Shown here piece by piece: positions 26,132-31,682 of a DNA stretch of 31,682 nt. The position numbers were made by a program, and so were the translations under genes. The first letter of the stretch is position 1. Every line of letters begins with the position of its first letter. The notes beneath the pieces were generated by a model that did no database searches, was not told the DNA's origin, and saw nothing but the letters and a program-made list of their open reading frames with translations. The DNA is from Rozella allomycis CSF55 (lineage: Eukaryota > Rozellomycota), in NCBI GenBank assembly GCA_000442015.1, contig KE561194.1:1-31682 (forward strand). Reading direction: 5' to 3'.

Positions 26132-26955
26132 ATGGAAGACGATATTGATTTGTATTCCATAGATACATCGAGAATTAAAGTCTCAAAGCAAGAAAATATA
26201 TATGACGAAATCCTCTCCACCGAAGTTCCTAATATTCAGGATTTTATAACACCTGTTTCAACTGACTCCAAAATGAAAGACGCTATAGACGACCAAGATA
26301 AAGCAAAACAAGAATCAGAGGACAAGCCAAATCATGTTGAAAAGATCGATCCTGTGGCTATTTTAGTCAGCAATTTGCCTTGGGTATTATTGGTCAGTTA
26401 TATGAACTTAGTGGACCAGCGACAATGATATCATAAAGGCTATTGGAATAAGTATACATAAACTAGAATTTAGAGAAAATAAAGCTAATGGAAAATCTAA
26501 AGGGGTCGTGTATCTAGAATTCCTGAACAAGGACTTAGCCAACAAAGCTGAAATGCAATTAACAAAAGCGTAATATAACCTTCAAGTCAGTATTTCATAG
26601 TGGAATAAATGGTCATCGCTGCGATGTGGAGAGAACTCAGATAAATAAAACTGGTGAAACTTCAGATTTAAAGGTCCATAAATCTTCTAATGATAAAAGT
26701 ATATTATCTCTTATTTTATAGTATAGACGAAGATTTAGATCGGAAAGAGTCCATTAGCTCAATTAAGCCGCGCAAACCGTAAGAATTCTGTTTTTTTTCA
26801 TTATCAGGGAAAATTCCTCATTAGAAAAATCGAGAAGTCGTAATGACTCCAGACCAAGATACCGTGGTGGTGATTCTTATAGACCTAGATCACGAGGACG
26901 AAAAAGGTCACATTCCAGGTCTAGGCGCCGTTCTCGCTCACCCAGAAGAAGGTAG
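26132..26955 (+). CDS. CPSF6/CPSF7-like cleavage factor Im subunit (RRM + RS tail)
   Basis: Five exons, 26132-26383, 26412-26569, 26601-26698, 26727-26778 and 26808-26955, with introns of 28, 31, 28 and 29 nt, encode 235 residues. An acidic head precedes an RRM (about 77-155) that reads LVSNLPWWTSDNDI and FRENKANGKSKGVVYLEF, closely matching the NLTWWTTDEDL and ENRANGQSKG signatures of CFIm68/59. The C terminus is RS-rich (SRSRRRSRSPRRR), as in the larger CFIm subunits, which set poly(A)-site choice together with CFIm25. It is much shorter than animal CPSF6 and lacks its long Pro-rich middle. The first ATG of the frame is at 26132. Confidence 0.8.
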
Positions 26956-27088
26956 CTTAATAAACTTATATTAATTCTTTGGCAATCAATTGACTTTTCT
27001 TCCTTGATTTAAATCGATTTATCATTTTGTTTAGCTTTCGAACTATATTTACAATTGCTGAATTAAGCCACAAACTTGAACTCCGGAA

Positions 27089-28268
27089 ATGGATGGATTT
27101 GTGGGGCGCTTGACGCAAGAGCAGAATCAGAAACTGATGGAAATGTGGAAGATCATCATAGACATGGGAAAATGTAATATCAATGATCCTCCAAAAGTGG
27201 ATGTGTCAAAAAGAAGAGGTATTAAAGCCTTGTTAGGGAAGAAAAGAGCATCTAGCAATTCTTTAGTAAAAGAGAATGATTTTGATTTGTTATTTGAACT
27301 ATTTCTTGCATTTGCGACCGACGATCCCGACTCGCTTATTTTAAGATTCTTGAGGGCACGAAAGTGGGATGTTAACAAAGGCGTTGAAATGCTTCTAAAC
27401 GCATTAAAATGTAAATATAAAATCATATTAAAATCAAGGGAGGGCGCAGATGGACATTCCACAATTATTGGCGGGTGGAGAAAGGGATTTGGGAAAACAA
27501 ATCGAAAGTGGAAAGTTTTTTGTGTTTGGAAAAGATAAAATGGGCAATTTAGTATCGTAAGGTTCAATTAGGCGTTTTTGATAAAAAGTTACACAAGAGT
27601 TAAGCTGCATGATAAAAATGCACAATCTCAAGAGGACAGCGAGAAGTTCACAGTTTACTACACAGAATCAGTTAGGAGGATTCTTCCAAAAGGTCACGAG
27701 AAAATAACACTGGTATTTGATTTAACAGATTTTACTATGAATAGCATGGTATTACAGCATTTTTGTAAAAATTTAGGATTATCAGATGGTCAAGTTTTTA
27801 GTTACTTGCTTTGAAGCATATTATCCAGAGTCATTGCATCAATGTCTTGTAGTTAATGCACCTTGGATATTTTGGGGCTGCTGGAAGATTATAAAGCCAT
27901 GGATTGATCCGATCATTTGTGAAAAAATAAAGTTTCTCAAGAGTTACTCCGAATTAGTAGAATTCATTGATGTTGATCAAATACCAAAATATTTTGGTGG
28001 AGAAAATCCATACGAATTCAAATATGACGAATTTAGGGGCGAATCGCAATCAATGCCTGAAGACAAAGTCAATGAAACAAATTCAAAATTTGACACGCTA
28101 AGGGATTCATTTGTGGAGACTACACTGAAATTAATAAATGATCCTAATAATCAAAATCTAACGTTGGAAAGAAACAAGTTGAAGGAACAGATACAAAGTT
28201 TGAATGCCTACATCGAATCATTTTATCCCAAATCAATTTTTCAAAGGTCAAATATTTCTATTAAATAA
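27089..28268 (+). CDS. Sec14/CRAL-TRIO lipid-transfer protein, CSR1-like
   Basis: Four exons, 27089-27410, 27439-27556, 27589-27748 and 27777-28268, with introns of 28, 32 and 28 nt, encode 363 residues. The CRAL-TRIO N domain has DSLILRFLRARKWDVNKGVEML. The lipid-binding domain follows, with GKFFVFGKDKMGNLVSY, LVFDLTDFTMNSMDYQMVKF (across an intron), CFEAYYPESLHQCLVVNAPW and IPKYFGGENPYEF. The WRAQ...GGERDLGKQIESGK region and NSMDYQMVKF resemble the CSR1/SFH2 branch of yeast Sec14 homologs, which move phosphatidylinositol and other lipids between membranes. The branch assignment is less sure than the family. Confidence 0.88.
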
Positions 28269-28307
28269 AGGTTTAATAATTATGAACTATATTGTTTTGT
28301 TCTTTCT

Positions 28308-28719
28308 TCATAATCCATAATCTTCATCTTCGTCATCACTGTAATCCATTCGGCGTCTTTGAATAGTAACTTTAGGCTTTGCTTGCTCTGTTGTTCCACT
28401 TATTTGCTCCAAAAGTCCTTTTAATTGATCTTCATCAACCTTTTGGCGAATTTGCCCTGTTTGTCTCATTCTAATGAGCATTTCTTCTACAACACGGGCC
28501 TTTTCTGGCTTCACAATGGCGATTCTGGAAACTTTGCTGTGAAATAAATAAACTTACGTCTCTCTCTAGCCTCGTTCGTCAATATTTGCGCCAAGAAGCT
28601 ATGACGCATTTCTTCCATTTGTTGCTGCTTAGCAGCTTCGTCTTGTTTATCCTATTTCGAAAGGCTTAAGCAGTTACTGGAGCTCCCTGTCTACTCAAGG
28701 TGTCCAAATTTACGTCCAT
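28308..28719 (-). CDS. PDCD5: PDCD5 / TFAR19 family DNA-binding protein
   Basis: Three exons, 28678-28719, 28558-28651 and 28308-28531, with two 26-nt introns, encode 119 residues, the usual length. Conserved blocks: KQQQMEEMRHSFLAQIL, ARERLSRIAIVKPEKARVVE (across the second intron), LIRMRQTGQI and the C-terminal Arg-rich to acidic tail (RRRMDYSDDEDEDY). Members have a three-helix DNA-binding core and in animals link to apoptosis and prefoldin/TRiC; the role in fungi is poorly known. Its stop lies 39 bp from that of the CSR1-like gene, in convergent orientation. Confidence 0.93.
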
Positions 28720-28788
28720 TGAATGCAAGCCACAAGAAAACAAAAGTTGATTATAAAGTCGGTTTATTTAAATGCCATGCATGAAAAC

Positions 28789-29652
28789 TTATTCATCAAA
28801 AATAAAATAGTCTTCCAATTTAACATTATCATTCTTAGTGGCAGTATCACATTCTTCAATGTCAAGCAAGAAATTTGATGCCACTTCAGATGCAAGGTTG
28901 ATTAAAATTCTTTTGTCATCACTATTCCGTCGAAGAAATTTTGTTACTTCTGGTTTGGAGTATTAGTAAATCCTTTTGGACTTGGTGTGGGGGTCATCAT
29001 ATTCTCAAATGAAAATACTGAGTCTGCCGTATCTAGATTTGAATCATTGAGAAACAAATCAGAAAAGTCTGTTATATTATTGACATCAATTGTGGAATTG
29101 AATATCTCAAAGGTATTTGGAAGCTCCAACAAAGGCATAATAGGCATGGTTCCGGTCTCAATTTCATCATTTAGTGACAGTCTTTGTATAAACTTACATT
29201 TAATTGTAGATATTACCTTTTGCTCCCTTTTGATAATATTTCGTTATCATTATCAGGGCGTTTGTTACACTTTTTAAAATCATGTAATTCTTCTTTTAAA
29301 TCTTCCTTTGAATTTGATATAGCTTCCAGGATTAATTTATTCCCTACATTAGAGCCAATTAGACCGGCATATTCAGGTGAAACATCATCCTTTTTCTTAT
29401 CCAGAGTTTGGGCAGGGAGGGTAACTTTACTTTCTCTCTTTACTTTGGAGCGCCTATTTTGAAACCTTTTATACATAAATGGGACTAATGATACCAAATA
29501 CTAATGCTTCTGGCTTTCAGATTGAGTCTTGCTGCAAGATTTTCTAAACAGTCTTTGCTAGGATTATTATCTATTTCGAACACGCTTTCAAGTATTGCTT
29601 TATGAGCATGAGTAAAGCGTGTTCTTTCATTGTTTTCCAACATGCAGTTCAT
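28789..29652 (-). CDS. homeodomain transcription factor
   Basis: Four exons, 29495-29652, 29217-29465, 28948-29181 and 28789-28921, with introns of 29, 35 and 26 nt, encode 257 residues. A typical (non-TALE) homeodomain lies at about 9-67: RTRFTHAHKAILESVFEID and LAARLNLKARSI lead into IWFQNRRSKVKRE, whose Trp codon is split by the first intron. The rest has acidic, Asn/Asp-rich stretches (ITDFSDLFLNDSNLDTADSV) that may activate transcription, and TPTPSPKG, a possible proline-directed kinase site. Target and pathway cannot be told. Two in-frame ATGs (29652, 29643) are possible starts; I took the first. The last exon depends on the 26-nt intron; without it the protein ends 44 residues earlier. 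Confidence 0.88.
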
Positions 29653-29835
29653 CGGCAGCTACAGATTTATGGGGCTATAAAGATAAATTAATACAATGTC
29701 AAGGTTTAGCGTGTTCAAATTAAGTTTAATGCTCCGATTGTGATTATTCCAGATTTTGACAAGGAGTTGGGCATTAAGTGACAAAGAGTGGTAAATTGGA
29801 AAATAGTTACAAAAAAAATAATTTATTTCAATTAA

Positions 29836-31285
29836 TTAATATTTCTCGTCATTGATTTTTAATGATTTCCATAGATTGACAACCTAGCGATAAAGAAATT
29901 GAAAAGTAATCACCTTTCGTTGGACAATTAAAGTCTTTTGAAAGTATTCATTGATTGCTTTTCTAAAATCTCTAATCTTTACATCGTCAAAATAATCCAT
30001 TTCCTGTTTAATTGTTTGATCGATTGTTTCTAGCTCTTTTTCCATTTCAATTTCTACTTTCTCATCCTTTATTGTTGCAAATATTTAATTTCTACTTGTT
30101 CTACTTGCTGTTCTAATTGTTGAATCTTTTCTGGCTTTGATTTATTCCCTCCTCTCAATTTAAAAAGATTTTCTTTCTTTTTTCTTAAAGAATCCTTAAA
30201 ATGAGTTAACGAATGGAATATTTTTAGTCTATTATTGAAAGCATGGTTGATTGAGGAAATGTATCGATAAAATTCGCTTGTGACGCATATTAACGTTTCC
30301 GTCTCTATTTTAGCCTATTAGCTCTTAATTTTGCATTTACTTGATCTTCTTGAAATTCTTTAAGATTTTGATGTGTTTTACCAAACGCTACCATCAAATC
30401 AGAAAGCCCGCGATGAATTTCTACATTAGACAAAGAAATTATCGCTTCTCCAAAGCTAGCCATTGAGGATCCAACTTCTTTTCTTTGCTTTGAAATAGCC
30501 TCCAGGGCCTTTAGCAATCCTTTAAATTGACTCTCAAGCCTTTCAATTTGCATTCGTTTCTCCTCAAACCACTAATTTTCATCGCCCATTTGTTTTACGT
30601 TATCACCAACATGACGCGATAAACTCATGGTCGAGAGAATATTGTTAACAGTTTTGATTAAATCAAATTTGTTTGTTCTATCCTCTTTCTTTGCTTCTTT
30701 CATCTGCTTTATCAGATTTCATTACTTTACCACTCCTTCAAATGAATCCATGGAAAGAAATGCGATAAGAGAGGGATCTCTAAAAAGAACAGGGTGTCTT
30801 GTAAAATTTTTAAGACATCTTTCTAGTCCGAGTCTTCTTGCTTCAAGAAAATCTTCTTGGAAACGCCCAATTGCACTCTTCTCAGGAATAGGCGGGACAA
30901 ATACTCCATGGTATTTGCTCATTAATAAATTATGTAGGAAGAAAAATTCATTGTATCTTCTTTTCACAGTCGATTCTTTAATAGCATAATATTCTGAATT
31001 TGTCTTGTTAAATTATTAATTGCATACTACCTTGAAATGAATAGTATAGAGAACATAAGCATTTAGCCCCTCTCCTATCTTTACCGGATCAGATACTTTA
31101 ATATCAAAGAAAGTCGTCTTTTCTAATGACATTTCAACTGGCGTTTCCATTCGCCGTCCTTCAAGTGGATTATCATTTACAAATAAACGCAAATTATCGT
31201 TACAAGTTTCAATGGGAGAGATATCATTGGCACCGTCTTTCAATTCAGCAAAAGGATTAAACTGCAGTTCATCAACGCTATTCAT
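29836..31285 (-). CDS. VPS5: retromer sorting nexin Vps5/SNX1 (PX-BAR)
   Basis: Seven exons, 31031-31285, 30731-31003, 30599-30703, 30341-30571, 30096-30314, 29914-30066 and 29836-29883, encode 427 residues. All introns (26-30 nt) are in phase 0. The PX domain (about 55-175) has VKRRYNEFFFLHNLL, the loop VPPIPEKSAIGRF and RHPVLFRDPSL, as in SNX1/Vps5. The C-terminal half is a BAR-type coiled coil (EKRMQIERLESQFKGLLKAL onward) ending VVNLWKSLKI. With its partner it would bend endosomal membrane for retromer recycling. One intron (30704-30730) could end three bases earlier without a frame change. It sits head to head with the inositol kinase and near RCY1 in function, another endosomal recycling factor. 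Confidence 0.92.
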
Positions 31286-31307
31286 TCTAAATCTGAATTT
31301 TCGTATA
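31286..31307. promoter_or_regulatory. 22-bp spacer between divergent start codons of VPS5 and the inositol kinase
   Basis: The ATG of VPS5 (31285, minus) and the ATG of the kinase (31308, plus) are 22 bp apart. No room exists for two separate promoters, so each transcript must start inside or very near the other coding region, or upstream ATGs are wrong. Confidence 0.6.
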
Positions 31308-31682
31308 ATGGAACCTTTTGAACATCAGGTGGCCGGACATGAAATATACGTCAAAAATGGCGATCTATTAAAAAGCTTTACGAAGCTAGNAAAATGGCGA
31401 TCTATTAAAAAGCTATACGAAGCTAGAACATGAATTCTATACACGTTGCGATCTTGAACTAGAAAGTATCATACCAAATTTCCTGGGGGTAGTTGAGCAC
31501 GAGGGAAAAAGTAAATCTCCAATTCATACGATTTAGCGTCAAGAGTATATAAAACTCGAAAATTTACTTGCAAACTGCAGCAAACCATGCGTCATGGATG
31601 TCAAAATGGGAGTGCGCTTGTATGATGATGAAGCTGATGCAGCGAAAATAGAAAAGATGAAAAAGCTAGCTGAATCTACAAC
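31308..31682 (+). CDS. inositol polyphosphate kinase (IPMK/IP6K family), 5' part
   Basis: Exons 31308-31510 and 31544 to the window end, joined over a 33-nt intron. After collapsing the overlap at N31390 the N terminus reads MEPFEHQVAGHEI, then FLGVVEHEGKKYIKLENLL and SKPCVMDVKMGVRLYDDEA. PCVMDVKMG is the PxxxDxKxG inositol-binding signature of the family. The protein continues past the window. Whether it is an IP6 kinase or a multikinase cannot be told from this part; HQVAGH near the start leans toward the IP6K/IPMK type. Confidence 0.88.
31354..31426. repeat. 36-bp duplication flanking N31390 (contig overlap)
   Basis: Copies 31354-31389 and 31391-31426 differ at one base and both encode NGDLLKS(F/Y)TKL. 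Copy plus N is 37 nt; removing it restores the frame into EHEFYTRCDLELE. Confidence 0.92.

Overview
This is a eukaryotic window, AT-rich and very compact, most consistent with an early-diverging fungus (a Cryptomycota/Rozella-like or chytrid-grade genome). The reasons: a neutral trehalase carrying both the PKA-type sites and the Ca2+-binding loop of fungal Nth1; recyclin-1 (F-box plus Sec10-like body plus C-terminal CaaX); REI1; glycogenin; a CSR1-type Sec14 protein; and also CFIm68-like and Tra2-like proteins that many yeasts lack. Taxon is inferred from gene content only. Nearly every housekeeping gene is cut by spliceosomal introns of only about 24-35 nt (mode 26-29), which I placed by conserved protein sequence and codon phase; for every multi-exon model the summed exon length is an exact multiple of three.

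Layout, left to right. tRNA-Tyr with a 13-nt intron (175-260), then about 1 kb without a convincing gene. Two tandem intronless secreted class-3 lipases (1335-3314). A probable mitochondrial ribosomal protein mL50 (3385-4362) and an unrecognised basic protein (4579-5176, minus). MTR4, the nuclear exosome helicase, in 14 exons (5437-9214). An FHA+forkhead transcription factor (9349-10402, minus). A membrane-anchored polysaccharide deacetylase (10823-11722) and a third lipase (11824-12756). tRNA-Ser(CGA) (minus). A Tra2-like SR splicing factor (13216-13882, minus) head to head with a WW/FF splicing protein of the URN1/TCERG1 type (14313-15491). RCY1 (15865-18191) tail to tail with REI1 (18202-19393, minus). 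MO25 (19617-20856). Two tandem truncated hemoglobins (21102-22010, minus). Neutral trehalase (22098-24456, minus) behind glycogenin (24657-25850, minus). A CPSF6/CFIm-like RNA-binding protein (26132-26955), a CSR1-like lipid-transfer protein (27089-28268), PDCD5 (28308-28719, minus), a homeodomain protein (28789-29652, minus), the retromer sorting nexin VPS5 (29836-31285, minus) and, 22 bp away and divergent, the start of an inositol polyphosphate kinase (31308 to the window edge).

The standout feature is intron structure. Six introns, five in MTR4 and one in the adjacent forkhead gene, are 56-178 nt long, and each is exactly two to six abutting units of 27-31 nt, every unit starting GT(A) and ending AG with nothing between units (AG|GT at each seam). 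Some neighbouring units are near-identical copies, so whole introns appear to have been duplicated in tandem, and the seams look like miniature recursive-splicing sites.

A second window-wide pattern is technical. Seven of the eight single N characters sit exactly between two copies of the same 24-115 bp sequence that differ by 1-6 bases. Collapsing the copies restores the reading frame of trehalase and the expected MTR4 and kinase proteins, so these are unmerged contig overlaps (probably two haplotypes or strains), not biological repeats or pseudogenes.

Themes: RNA processing and decay (MTR4, Tra2, URN1-like, CFIm, REI1), membrane traffic and lipid signalling (RCY1, VPS5, CSR1-like, inositol kinase), reserve carbohydrate (glycogenin, trehalase), and an intronless accessory set (three lipases, deacetylase, two globins).
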